Shown here piece by piece: positions 1-6,059 of a DNA stretch of 15,518 nt; the stretch's first letter is position 1, and every line of letters begins with the position of its first letter. Under the pieces are notes generated by a model. That model worked only from the letters and a program-made list of their open reading frames with translations, ran no database searches and was not told the origin of the DNA. The position numbers were made by a program, and so were the translations under genes. This DNA comes from Zongyangia gallinarum (lineage in GTDB: Bacteria; Bacillota; Clostridia; Oscillospirales; Ruminococcaceae): NCBI GenBank assembly GCA_904419315.1, contig CAJFQY010000034.1:1-15518 (forward strand). The letters run 5' to 3'.

Positions 1-204
1 CTCGGTGTAGAGGCGGCCCTGCTTTTGGATGATGCCGCGGGCGTCCTCGTCCATGCTGCAGGGCTTTCCCGCCAGCACTCGCTCCACCTGGGCGTCGGTT
101 ACAGACAGCCCCACATCCCGGCGAACCTGTTCTTTTACCTCGTCGATGCAGCGGATCATCCCCAGTTCCAGGCTTCGGCAGGTGGCGGCGTTGGGAACGG
201 CGCA
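1..204 (-). CDS. Unrecognised partial reading frame, possibly a gene remnant
   Basis: Reading leftward, this frame stays open from an in-frame TAG at 205-207 to the window edge, giving 68 residues that begin AVPNAATCRSLELGMIRCID. The composition looks protein-like: charged helical stretches, no repeats, and clearly higher GC than the AT-rich DNA at 590-1118. The first ATG is at 159 (residue 16), and no good ribosome site precedes it or any other start. I do not recognise the family. It may be the 5'-truncated remnant of a gene, the end of an integrated element beside the tRNA-Leu, or a real gene with an atypical start continuing beyond the window. The plus-strand frame across the same bases looks like a shadow. 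Confidence 0.35.
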
Positions 205-258
205 CTACCCCCTTGTATTTTGAGGGTTTGATTTTGGGCCGTTTTGGGCTTTCGTCAA

Positions 259-298
259 CCTGTCTATTTGACAGGCGCAAACTTCTACACATTTGACA
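259..298. repeat. Short inverted repeat and paired ATTTGACA direct repeats
   Basis: CCTGTC at 259-264 and GACAGG at 270-275 form a six-base-pair inverted repeat with a five-base loop. ATTTGACA occurs exactly twice, at 266-273 and 291-298, 25 bases apart. The spacing could suit a repressor or recombinase binding site next to the broken reading frame, but short repeats like these also arise by chance. The rest of 205-320 shows no gene. Confidence 0.3.
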
Positions 299-320
299 AC
301 GGGGAAAAGGGCCGCAGAAC

Positions 321-369
321 GCAAAAAAGCGGGGCCTCCGGCCTGAAAAATCAGGCGGAAGCCCCGCTT
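321..369 (-). terminator. Intrinsic terminator (minus strand)
   Basis: A long GC-rich hairpin has arms at 327-346 and 351-369 (AAGCGGGGC pairing with GCCCCGCTT, then CCTGA with TCAGG) and a short A-rich loop. Read on the minus strand it is followed by TTTTTT. It sits about 90 bases past the tRNA-Leu terminator, so it may catch read-through, or it may end an unrecognised short transcript. The spurious frame at 205-447 reads straight through it. Confidence 0.7.
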
Positions 370-461
370 GTGGGGTTTCGCTGCGGATTTTGCTCTGGAC
401 ATCCACGGTAAAAACGTTTTCCGGATTTTCCGTCCAAAAGCCCGCAAACCCGCATGAATAC

Positions 462-498
462 TAAGAAAAAAGGGTTGACATCTTTTTTGTCAACCCTT
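462..498 (-). terminator. Terminator of tRNA-Leu
   Basis: AAGGGTTGACA pairs with TGTCAACCCTT (470-498) and is followed on the minus strand by TTTTTTCTTAG. The hairpin begins three bases past the encoded CCA end of the tRNA, so it ends the single-tRNA transcript. Confidence 0.85.
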
Positions 499-500
499 CA

Positions 501-587
501 TGGTGCCGGTGGCGGGGGTCGAACCCGCACCCTGTTGCCAGGACTGGATTTTGAGTCCAGCACGTCTGCCAATTCCATCACACCGGC
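501..587 (-). tRNA. tRNA-Leu, anticodon CAA
   Basis: The gene is 87 nt on the minus strand. The acceptor arm GCCGGTG (587-581) pairs with CACCGGC (511-505), followed by A73 and an encoded CCA (503-501). The anticodon stem CTGGA/TCCAG encloses the loop CTCAAAA, giving anticodon CAA at 553-551, which reads UUG. A long variable arm (CCTG-GCAA-CAGG) marks a class II tRNA, as expected for leucine. The T arm carries the usual GTTCGA. A promoter lies just upstream and a terminator just downstream, so it is a monocistronic unit. Confidence 0.95.
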
Positions 588-607
588 CTATTCGTGATAG
601 CCTTTAT

Positions 608-636
608 ATTATACAAAAATTACAGTCCAGAATCAA
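608..636 (-). promoter_or_regulatory. Promoter of tRNA-Leu
   Basis: On the minus strand, -35 TTGATT (636-631) is followed by a 17-nt spacer and a perfect -10 TATAAT (613-608). The predicted start near 601 leaves about a dozen bases of leader before the tRNA 5' end at 587. Confidence 0.8.
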
Positions 637-646
637 GAGGCAATTG

Positions 647-689
647 AAAAAAAGTAAAATCTCCGAAGAAGATTCTTCGGAGATTTTAC
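647..689 (-). terminator. Terminator of the free-standing RNA
   Basis: A 17-base inverted repeat (654-670 against 673-689, around GTAAAATCTCCGAAGAA) is followed on the minus strand by seven T residues (653-647). No protein gene on this strand lies to its right before the promoter at 884-912, so it must end a non-coding transcript. Confidence 0.85.
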
Positions 690-877
690 CGTTCATTTTC
701 GCCTGTACTATAATTTAACCATTTTATCTGGTTTCATTCCACAGATAGAGCATCAGTCTCCTCGGCCTGTTGACACCTGATAATCTGATAAGCCTCACCT
801 ATTTTCCAAAACCCAGCTGTATGTAGGAAACCCCTGCCAGATCTCGCTCGATCTCAAATTTAATATCAGTAATTGTT
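647..877 (-). ncRNA. ssrS: Non-coding RNA, probable 6S RNA
   Basis: A near-consensus sigma-A promoter and a strong intrinsic terminator bracket about 230 nt with no credible reading frame, between tRNA-Leu and the spoIIM-type gene. By hand, the transcript folds end to end into an interrupted rod. Near the 5' end UACU and AUA pair with the distal UAU and AGUA. GGUUUC pairs with GAAACC, and ACAG with CUGU. Further in, GAG pairs with CUC and AUCAG with CUGAU. A roughly 14-nt one-sided loop (CUGGGUUUUGGAAA) sits between the middle helices. A long imperfect duplex with an internal bulge and its own promoter is the 6S RNA design, in which the RNA mimics an open promoter and sequesters sigma-A polymerase. 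The transcription unit is well supported; the 6S identity is inference from fold and size. The mature end may lie before the terminator, near 700. Confidence 0.6.
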
Positions 878-883
878 ATTAAT

Positions 884-912
884 ATAATAACCGTTCCTTT
901 CTGCTTTGTCAA
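884..912 (-). promoter_or_regulatory. Promoter of the free-standing RNA
   Basis: A consensus -35 TTGACA (912-907), a 17-nt spacer and -10 TATTAT (889-884) on the minus strand place the start near 877. This is among the best sigma-A promoters in the window and implies an abundant transcript. Confidence 0.8.
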
Positions 913-1048
913 CTATTTTCGAAATAATAAATTGAGCCTGTTGTTTGAAAGATGCGCAGGTTATCCTTATCCCTTTTCCCGCTAATTTTCTCTGTCATCT
1001 TCTTTTTTCTTTTTACGAGAGTCCTTTCTATCTTTCACAGAATTTGAC

Positions 1049-1077
1049 TTGATTTTCCTGTGTGCTGCCTCCATAAT
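1049..1077 (+). promoter_or_regulatory. Possible promoter of the spoIIM-type gene
   Basis: TTGATT (1049-1054), 17 nt, then CATAAT (1072-1077) gives a reasonable sigma-A match about 40 bases before the start codon. In Bacillus spoIIM is read by sigma-E. I do not see a convincing sigma-E -35 at the required shorter spacing, so sporulation-specific control is not demonstrated here. Confidence 0.45.
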
Positions 1078-1118
1078 AATAGATAAGCTTTCATCTAATT
1101 TGAAAAGGAGGAATCAAT

Positions 1119-1742
1119 ATGGATAGTTCCACAAGTCGTTCTCTCCGCCCCGGATTATTTTTCCGAAGGGAGCTCTTCAAAATCTTTTGGATCTCCCTCG
1201 TGATTTTTTTCCTGTGCTGGGCTGTCTCCTATTTTGTCTTTTACAGCAATCAGGATCTGACCGTAGGGTTGTTCAATACCATCTCCCAGATGTTTCAGGA
1301 AAACGGTGTCTATACCGAAAGCGGTGGTATTTCTTTTTTTGCATTGCTTTTTAACAATATTCGGGCATCAGCACTGATGGCCATTTTGGGAATTATTCCC
1401 TTTTTGTTCCTTCCGGCTATCATTCTTGGTTATAATGCGGTAATTATCGGCATTGCCTGTGCCTTTTCTATGGCAATGGGAACCGGGGTATCCTTCTTGG
1501 TTCTGGCGCTGCTGCCCCATGGTATCTTTGAAATCCCGGCTTTGATTCTCTCTGCCGCCCTGGGCATTTATCTGTGTAAGGAACTGGTTAAAAAATTGGT
1601 GGGAAGAAGCAGGCTGGCCTCCTTCAGCGGCGTTTTTCTCTCTATGCTTCGCTTTTATCTCTGCGTTATTCTGCCTCTCCTTGTCGTGGCAGCTCTGGTG
1701 GAAACTTATATCACCCCCTGGTTGCTGACAACATTGCTGTAA
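1119..1742 (+). CDS. spoIIM: Stage II sporulation protein M family membrane protein
   Basis: This 207-residue protein has about five hydrophobic membrane segments, starting near residue 22, and a loop motif LLPHGIFEIPALILSAALG near residues 131-149 that is typical of the SpoIIM (DUF95) family. In Bacillus, SpoIIM anchors SpoIID and SpoIIP in the mother-cell septal membrane. That complex degrades septal peptidoglycan and drives engulfment. The length is close to the Bacillus protein (about 215). AAAGGAGG seven to eight bases upstream fixes the ATG. It is the only plus-strand gene, monocistronic, and ends in a hairpin shared with the convergent pfkA. SpoIIM-like paralogues with non-sporulation roles exist, so membership of the engulfment machine is inferred; other sporulation genes in the window make it plausible. 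Confidence 0.8.
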   Translation: MDSSTSRSLRPGLFFRRELFKIFWISLVIFFLCWAVSYFVFYSNQDLTVGLFNTISQMFQENGVYTESGGISFFALLFNNIRASALMAILGIIPFLFLPAIILGYNAVIIGIACAFSMAMGTGVSFLVLALLPHGIFEIPALILSAALGIYLCKELVKKLVGRSRLASFSGVFLSMLRFYLCVILPLLVVAALVETYITPWLLTTLL

Positions 1743-1750
1743 AACATATA

Positions 1751-1779
1751 AAAGAGCCTGCTTTTAGCAGGCTCTTTTT
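1751..1779. terminator. Bidirectional terminator between spoIIM and pfkA
   Basis: AAAGAGCCTG and CAGGCTCTTT flank a seven-base loop. Plus-strand reading ends in TTTTTA, and minus-strand reading ends in CTCTTTTATATG. It lies 8 bases after the spoIIM stop and 17 bases after the pfkA stop, so it can serve both convergent genes. Confidence 0.85.
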
Positions 1780-1796
1780 ATATGACACGGATCTTT

Positions 1797-2873
1797 TTAG
1801 TCTCCCATGCTGATGCCCAAATCCCGGGCGGACTGAATAAGCTCACAGTCCACCGGCACTTTTTTCAACTTGCCTGCCACCTCGCTGAGAGGAACAGGTA
1901 CAATGCATCCGTTTTGCAGTGCCACCATATTGCCAAACTTTTCTTCTTTGATGAGCTGGGCCGCCGCTGTTCCCAAACGGGTAGAAAGCACACGGTCGTA
2001 GGCGCAGGGGCTGCCGCCTCTCTGGAAATGTCCCGGAATGGTGACCCGGATCTCCTGGCCGGTTCTCTCTCCTAGTTCACGGGCAAGCCGGTAAGAAATG
2101 GATGGTTCCACCATCTGGGCGCGGGAGGCTTTGAATTCTTTCTTGGACATTTTTGCTTCCTCTTTAGAGAGAGCTCCCTCCGCAACTGCCAAAATAGAAA
2201 ATCCTTTTCCGGCCTTGTTGCGGTCTTTGATCACCTTGGCTACCTTGTCCGCATCATAGGGGATTTCGGGGAGAAGAATGACATCTGCCCCTCCGGCAAT
2301 GCCGGCATGAAGGGTCAGCCAGCCCACCTTGTGACCCATAATTTCTACGATGAACACCCTGCCGTGGGAGGTAGCTGTGGTGTGGATACAGTCGAGAACA
2401 TTGGTCGCGATGTTCACCGCGCTTTGGAATCCAAAGGTAGCGTCTGTTCCCCACAGGTCATTGTCAATGGTCTTAGGCAACGTCACCACATTGATCCCCT
2501 CTTGGCTCAGGAGATTGGCTGTTTTATGGGTCCCGTTGCCTCCCAGAATGACCAAACAGTCAAATTTCATCTTTTTGCAGGTTTCCTTCATGCGGGCCAA
2601 TTTGTGTACATTGTTTTCATCCGGCACCTGCATCAGTTTAAAGGGCTGCCGGGAGGTGCCCAAAATTGTACCGCCCCGGGTCAGAATCCCTGAAAACTCC
2701 GATTCTTTCATGGGATGGCAGTCTCCCTCAATCAGTCCACGGTATCCGTCCCGAATGCCGTAGATCTCCACATCCTTCCCCATCTCATGATATAAGGCTT
2801 TTGCCACGCCTCGCAGTGCCGCATTGAGTCCCTGGCAGTCTCCGCCGCTTGTGAGCATACCAATTCTTTTCAT
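1797..2873 (-). CDS. pfkA: 6-phosphofructokinase with mixed ATP/PPi-type motifs
   Basis: The enzyme phosphorylates fructose 6-phosphate to the 1,6-bisphosphate in glycolysis. I place the start at the ATG at 2873 (358 residues). AAAGGA lies 8 bases upstream, and the frame's earlier ATG at 2939 falls inside the promoter -10. Visible motifs are TSGGDCQGLNAALRG (residues 8-22), GGNGTHKTAN (111-120), PKTIDND (133-139, catalytic base Asp137), MGHKVGW (179-185) and GHFQRGGSP (281-289). The Gly after Asn113 is the residue normally associated with ATP use, while Lys134 occupies the position that is Gly in bacterial ATP enzymes and Lys in pyrophosphate enzymes. Asn113 replaces the usual nucleotide/Mg-binding Asp. 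I believe related clostridial sequences share this signature, but the phosphoryl donor cannot be settled from sequence. It is monocistronic. Confidence 0.93.
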   Translation of the reverse strand: MKRIGMLTSGGDCQGLNAALRGVAKALYHEMGKDVEIYGIRDGYRGLIEGDCHPMKESEFSGILTRGGTILGTSRQPFKLMQVPDENNVHKLARMKETCKKMKFDCLVILGGNGTHKTANLLSQEGINVVTLPKTIDNDLWGTDATFGFQSAVNIATNVLDCIHTTATSHGRVFIVEIMGHKVGWLTLHAGIAGGADVILLPEIPYDADKVAKVIKDRNKAGKGFSILAVAEGALSKEEAKMSKKEFKASRAQMVEPSISYRLARELGERTGQEIRVTIPGHFQRGGSPCAYDRVLSTRLGTAAAQLIKEEKFGNMVALQNGCIVPVPLSEVAGKLKKVPVDCELIQSARDLGISMGD

Positions 2874-2938
2874 AGGATTCATCCTTTCTTTTTCATACGC
2901 TCTGATCTCGTAGAATATTAAATTCTTCTCTATTTTCA

Positions 2939-2967
2939 AGTATAAGATATAAATATAGGAATATCAA
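2939..2967 (-). promoter_or_regulatory. Promoter of pfkA
   Basis: TTGATA (2967-2962), a 17-nt AT-rich spacer, and TATACT (2944-2939) on the minus strand predict a start near 2932 and a leader of about 60 nt. This supports the internal ATG at 2873 as the pfkA start. Confidence 0.75.
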
Positions 2968-3045
2968 CTAAAAATTTCTTTTTTACCTTCTTTATTCTGT
3001 CCATTTCTCTGTGCTCTCAATGAAATAAATACCAAATCTCCCATG

Positions 3046-3077
3046 AAAAAGCGTCCGGATTCCCACCAGACGCTTTT
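3046..3077 (-). terminator. Terminator of the spoIIA operon
   Basis: AAAAGCGTC (3047-3055) pairs with GACGCTTTT (3069-3077), extended by GG/CC, and is followed on the minus strand by a T run. The first arm overlaps the sigF stop codon. Confidence 0.8.
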
Positions 3078-3750
3078 ATCCTGTCAGCTGCTGGCGCAGG
3101 CTGCCCAATATTTTCTTTTCCCTTCGGGAAACCTGAACCTGGGTCATTCCCAACACTTTTGCCACCTCAGTCTGGGTTTTCCCGCCAAAATAGCGCATGA
3201 CAATCAGCTTCCGATCCCGTGCATCCAGGGTGGTGATCACCTCCCGCAAAGATAAAAGATCTGACACATTCTCTTCATGGGAGGCAACGGGGATATCAAA
3301 TTGTCCTCCGCCCTCCTCCTCGTTTTCCGTCAAGGAGACCGGCGGCTGGGCAGCGCCTACCGCCTCCACCACAGCGGCTACATCGACCTGCAGCTGCTGG
3401 GCCAATTCGGATACGGTAGGTTCTCGGCCTAATTTCACCGCCATCTGCTCCCGAGTCCTGACACATTTGAGGGAGAGCTCTTTGAGGGTACGCCCCACCT
3501 TAACACTGCCTCCATCCCGAAACAGCCGCTTCATCTCTCCCAGGATGACTGGTACTGCATAGGTGGAAAATTTGACCCCCCGCTGGGTGTCAAAGGCATC
3601 TGTCGCTTTGATGAGCCCCATGCAGCCTGCTTGGAACAGATCGTCGTATTCAATGCCACGCCCCTTAAATCGGTGGGCGCAGGAGTGAACCAGCCCCAGG
3701 TTGTTTTCAATCACCTGTTCCCGGGAACTTTCCTGTGTTTTCAAAGCCAT
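3076..3750 (-). CDS. sigF: RNA polymerase sigma factor SigF (SpoIIAC), forespore-specific
   Basis: SigF directs the first forespore-specific transcription after polar septation and is held inactive by SpoIIAB until SpoIIAA releases it. The 224-residue protein shows sigma region 2 (YDDLFQAGCMGLIKATDAFD, 35-54, then FSTYAVPVILGEMKRLFRD, 61-79), region 3 (about 85-140) and a C-terminal region 4 helix-turn-helix (KTQTEVAKVLGMTQVQVSRR, 191-210). It is about 30 residues shorter at the N terminus than Bacillus SigF. The ATG at 3750 is only one base past AGGGGG. A TTG two codons on has better spacing, and a TAA blocks any upstream start, so the first two residues are uncertain. It is the third gene of spoIIAA-spoIIAB-sigF, 30 bases after spoIIAB. 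Operon order makes the identity firm. Confidence 0.96.
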   Translation of the reverse strand: MALKTQESSREQVIENNLGLVHSCAHRFKGRGIEYDDLFQAGCMGLIKATDAFDTQRGVKFSTYAVPVILGEMKRLFRDGGSVKVGRTLKELSLKCVRTREQMAVKLGREPTVSELAQQLQVDVAAVVEAVGAAQPPVSLTENEEEGGGQFDIPVASHEENVSDLLSLREVITTLDARDRKLIVMRYFGGKTQTEVAKVLGMTQVQVSRREKKILGSLRQQLTG

Positions 3751-3780
3751 GCCCCCTGTCCAAAGTTATGTAGAGGCATC

Positions 3781-4218
3781 TTATTTTCCCTTTTCCCCTA
3801 TTTTTTTAGTTAGGGTAACTACTGTTCCTTTACCCAGGGTGGAACGGACAGTGACTTTATCCATAAAGGACTCCATGACAGAAAACCCCAGTCCAGCCCT
3901 CTCTTCTCCTGGTGCGGTGGTAAAAAGAGGCTCCATGGCCTGCTTGACATCCGCAATACCGCAACCCCGATCCTTGATCTTGATCACGAATACCCGATTT
4001 TCCAACACCCGGGCTTCGATATAAATAGTACCTATGGTGTCCCTGTAGGCGTGGACAATACAGTTGGTCACCGCCTCGCTGACCGCCGTCTTAATATCGG
4101 CGATCTCCGCCACCGTCGGATCCAGCTGGGCTGCAAACGCAGCTATAGCAGAGCGTGCGAATCCTTCGTTGACAGATTTTCCGGGTATCTTCAGTTTCAT
4201 TTCATTGATGATATTCAT
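3781..4218 (-). CDS. spoIIAB: Anti-sigma F factor and serine kinase SpoIIAB
   Basis: SpoIIAB binds SigF in the predivisional and mother cell, and with ATP phosphorylates SpoIIAA on a serine. The 145-residue protein (Bacillus: 146) is a GHKL-fold kinase: N box EAVTNCIVHAY (48-58, with Glu48 and Asn52), G1 box DRGCGI (83-88), and ATP-lid/G2 region GEERAGLGFSVM (104-115). The start is the ATG at 4218. It leaves a 16-base gap after spoIIAA, is preceded by GAGGAGG ten bases upstream, and matches family length. A longer frame to 4278 would overlap spoIIAA without a ribosome site. It is the second gene of the spoIIA operon, and its switching function needs both neighbours. Confidence 0.96.
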   Translation of the reverse strand: MNIINEMKLKIPGKSVNEGFARSAIAAFAAQLDPTVAEIADIKTAVSEAVTNCIVHAYRDTIGTIYIEARVLENRVFVIKIKDRGCGIADVKQAMEPLFTTAPGEERAGLGFSVMESFMDKVTVRSTLGKGTVVTLTKKIGEKGK

Positions 4219-4234
4219 CCCTTGCTGTCCTCCT

Positions 4235-4546
4235 CTATTTTTCGTCATCCATCTGCGCCACACGGTGTAATCCCGCAATCTGCATTACCTTGCGGATGTT
4301 TCCATGGGCGCCCTGTATCCTTACCTCCCCGCCAAAGGACTTCATCAGCCGTACCCGGCCCATGACCAGCCCAATGCCGGAGCTATCCATAAACCCTACA
4401 TCAGAAAAGTCTAAAATCATGGTTTTCGTCCGTGCCCGTTCGGCCACTCTATCGATCTCCTCCCGCAGTTCCCCGGCACAATGATGGTCAATTTCGCCAA
4501 TGAGAAATACCATCATCAGCTCCTGGGATGTCTCTATTCTCAGCAT
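4235..4546 (-). CDS. spoIIAA: Anti-anti-sigma factor SpoIIAA
   Basis: SpoIIAA is a small STAS-domain protein. When dephosphorylated by SpoIIE it binds SpoIIAB and frees SigF. The 103-residue sequence carries the phosphorylation site MDSSGIGLVMGR (53-64), with Ser56 at the position phosphorylated in Bacillus, and the N-terminal strand VFLIGEIDHHCA (13-24). The start is the ATG at 4546, nine bases after AAGGAGG. The upstream in-frame GTG overlaps that ribosome site and is rejected. It heads the spoIIA operon. I could not find a convincing sigma-H promoter in 4547-4632; TACAAT close to the ribosome site is the only -10-like element and has a poor -35. Confidence 0.95.
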   Translation of the reverse strand: MLRIETSQELMMVFLIGEIDHHCAGELREEIDRVAERARTKTMILDFSDVGFMDSSGIGLVMGRVRLMKSFGGEVRIQGAHGNIRKVMQIAGLHRVAQMDDEK

Positions 4547-4632
4547 TTTGCTTCCCCTCCTTATTGCCACACATTATTGTACTGCTTGTCCTCATTTGCC
4601 ATATGATCCGGCGTTCCAATGACGGCAAACGC

Positions 4633-4669
4633 AAAAATCCGATACCATATCTCTATGGTATCGGATTTT
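4633..4669 (-). terminator. Terminator of folC (valS-folC operon)
   Basis: A perfect 15-base arm pair (4634-4648 against 4655-4669, AAAATCCGATACCAT) with a six-base loop is followed on the minus strand by TTTTTGCG. It isolates spoIIAA from the upstream valS-folC transcript, so the spoIIA operon needs its own promoter in about 85 bases. Confidence 0.85.
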
Positions 4670-4713
4670 CCATAAAATATTGGTCGAAGCTGGTTCGCCC
4701 TTTCGCTCTTCTT

Positions 4714-5997
4714 TTATCGATTTTGGAGGATTGCCGTCATCTTTTCCCGCATGGAGGTGGCAAGATAGAGAGAGCCGCAGATAAAAAGGGCATCCTCTGG
4801 CAAAAGCCCCTCCATAGCAAAGGAAATCGCTACGTCATAGCTTTCAAAGGCTTCCGTCTCCTGACAATAGGGCCGAACCAAATCTGCCAGCACCTTGGGG
4901 TCTAAAGCTCGGGGATTTTCCGGCCGGATGGCGGCAAATTTCTTCACATGGGGCGCCATGAGGGCAGCGCAGGCTTGGTAATCCTTATCAGAAAGCATAC
5001 CCATAATAACGGTAACCTTTTTATCCAAAGACGCCACCACCCTCTCCAGCGCCTCCATGCCAGACAGGTTATGAGCCCCATCCAGAACGATGAGGGGCGA
5101 GCGGCTGAGCACCTCCATCCGGGCCGGAAAGCGGACTGAGGCCAATCCTTCTTTGATAGCGGTATCAGAAAGCGCATAGCCCTTACTCCGAAGGGCCAAA
5201 AGGGTCTCCACAGCAGTGATGGCGTTGGCGATTTGATGCTGCCCCGCCATAGAAAGCTCCAGCTCCATGTCCCGGTACACAAACCGGGAGCCCAGCATAT
5301 TCTCTTCCAATATCTCCGCAGAGGCAAAGTTGCCCATCATGAAAAGGTTCTCGTTTTTAGCGGTATGCTCCATAATCACTGCCAACGCCTCCGGCTCCTG
5401 AAGGGGATAACAGACGGTAATGCCGTGGGGCTTGATGATCCCGCATTTTTCCATAGCGATTTGGGAAAGGGTATGGCCCAATATCTCCACATGGTCCAGG
5501 CTGATGGAACAGATCACCGACGCTTCTGGTGTACCAATAACGTTGGTGGCATCGAATCTTCCTCCCAATCCCACCTCCAGGCAGACAATGTCGCAGCCCC
5601 GCTCGTAAAACCAAAGAAAGGCTGCCGCCGTAATAGCCTCAAACTCCGTGATAATCTCATTCTCTGCCGCCATGGCTTCGATCTCCGGCCGTACCCGGTC
5701 CATGAGGGCGGAGAGCTCATCTTTGCCGATCATTTCCCCGTCAATCTGCATCCGCTCCCGAAACTCCACCACATAAGGGGAGATATACTGCCCGGTCCGG
5801 TATCCCGCTTTGGATAGGGCGGCCGCGATCATCGAGGTGGTAGATCCTTTCCCATTGGTCCCTGCCACATGGATAAACTTGAGCTTATCCTGGGGATTTC
5901 CCAGCCGCTCTAACAGGATGCGGATTCTCTCCAATCCCGGCCGCGAGCCAAACCGGAGCAGTGAATGGATATACTGCAGTGTTTCTTTATAGTTCAT
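4714..5997 (-). CDS. folC: Bifunctional folylpolyglutamate/dihydrofolate synthase
   Basis: FolC adds glutamates to dihydropteroate or folates using ATP, retaining folate cofactors in the cytoplasm. The 427-residue protein matches family length. It shows the Mur-ligase-like P-loop HVAGTNGKGS (43-52), the substrate loop after GQYISPYVVEFRERM, the central motif SLDHVEILG with a downstream lysine-containing IAMEKCGIIK, and the C-terminal-domain motif LDGAHN. GGTGAGGAG lies five bases before the ATG. It follows valS by 62 bases with an intervening hairpin and is probably cotranscribed, an order common in Firmicutes. Whether it has both activities or only the polyglutamylating one cannot be told by eye. 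Confidence 0.95.
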   Translation of the reverse strand: MNYKETLQYIHSLLRFGSRPGLERIRILLERLGNPQDKLKFIHVAGTNGKGSTTSMIAAALSKAGYRTGQYISPYVVEFRERMQIDGEMIGKDELSALMDRVRPEIEAMAAENEIITEFEAITAAAFLWFYERGCDIVCLEVGLGGRFDATNVIGTPEASVICSISLDHVEILGHTLSQIAMEKCGIIKPHGITVCYPLQEPEALAVIMEHTAKNENLFMMGNFASAEILEENMLGSRFVYRDMELELSMAGQHQIANAITAVETLLALRSKGYALSDTAIKEGLASVRFPARMEVLSRSPLIVLDGAHNLSGMEALERVVASLDKKVTVIMGMLSDKDYQACAALMAPHVKKFAAIRPENPRALDPKVLADLVRPYCQETEAFESYDVAISFAMEGLLPEDALFICGSLYLATSMREKMTAILQNR

Positions 5998-6010
5998 GGC
6001 TTCTCCTCAC

Positions 6011-6047
6011 CAAAAGAGGCCAGCCCATCCGGCCGGCCTCTCTTTTG
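6011..6047 (-). terminator. Hairpin between valS and folC, possible partial terminator
   Basis: CAAAAGA-GGCC-GCC pairs with GGC-GGCC-TCTTTTG with small bulges. On the minus strand the stem ends in CTCTTTTGG, a short T run, and folC's ribosome site GGTGAGGAG follows within two bases. It may attenuate read-through into folC, or be an mRNA processing or stability element. Confidence 0.45.
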
Positions 6048-6059
6048 TTCTGTTATTTT

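Noticed and set aside
205..447. Minus-strand 80-residue reading frame
   Set aside because: It starts from a TTG without a ribosome site and reads through an intrinsic terminator hairpin; composition is not protein-like.
500..718. Plus-strand 72-residue reading frame
   Set aside because: It lies across the tRNA-Leu gene and two inverted repeats, so it is an artefact of RNA gene sequence.
2874..2939. Extended N terminus of PfkA
   Set aside because: The upstream ATG lies within the predicted -10 element, and a ribosome site precedes the internal ATG at 2873.
4219..4278. Extended N terminus of SpoIIAB
   Set aside because: It would overlap spoIIAA, lacks a ribosome site, and exceeds normal family length.
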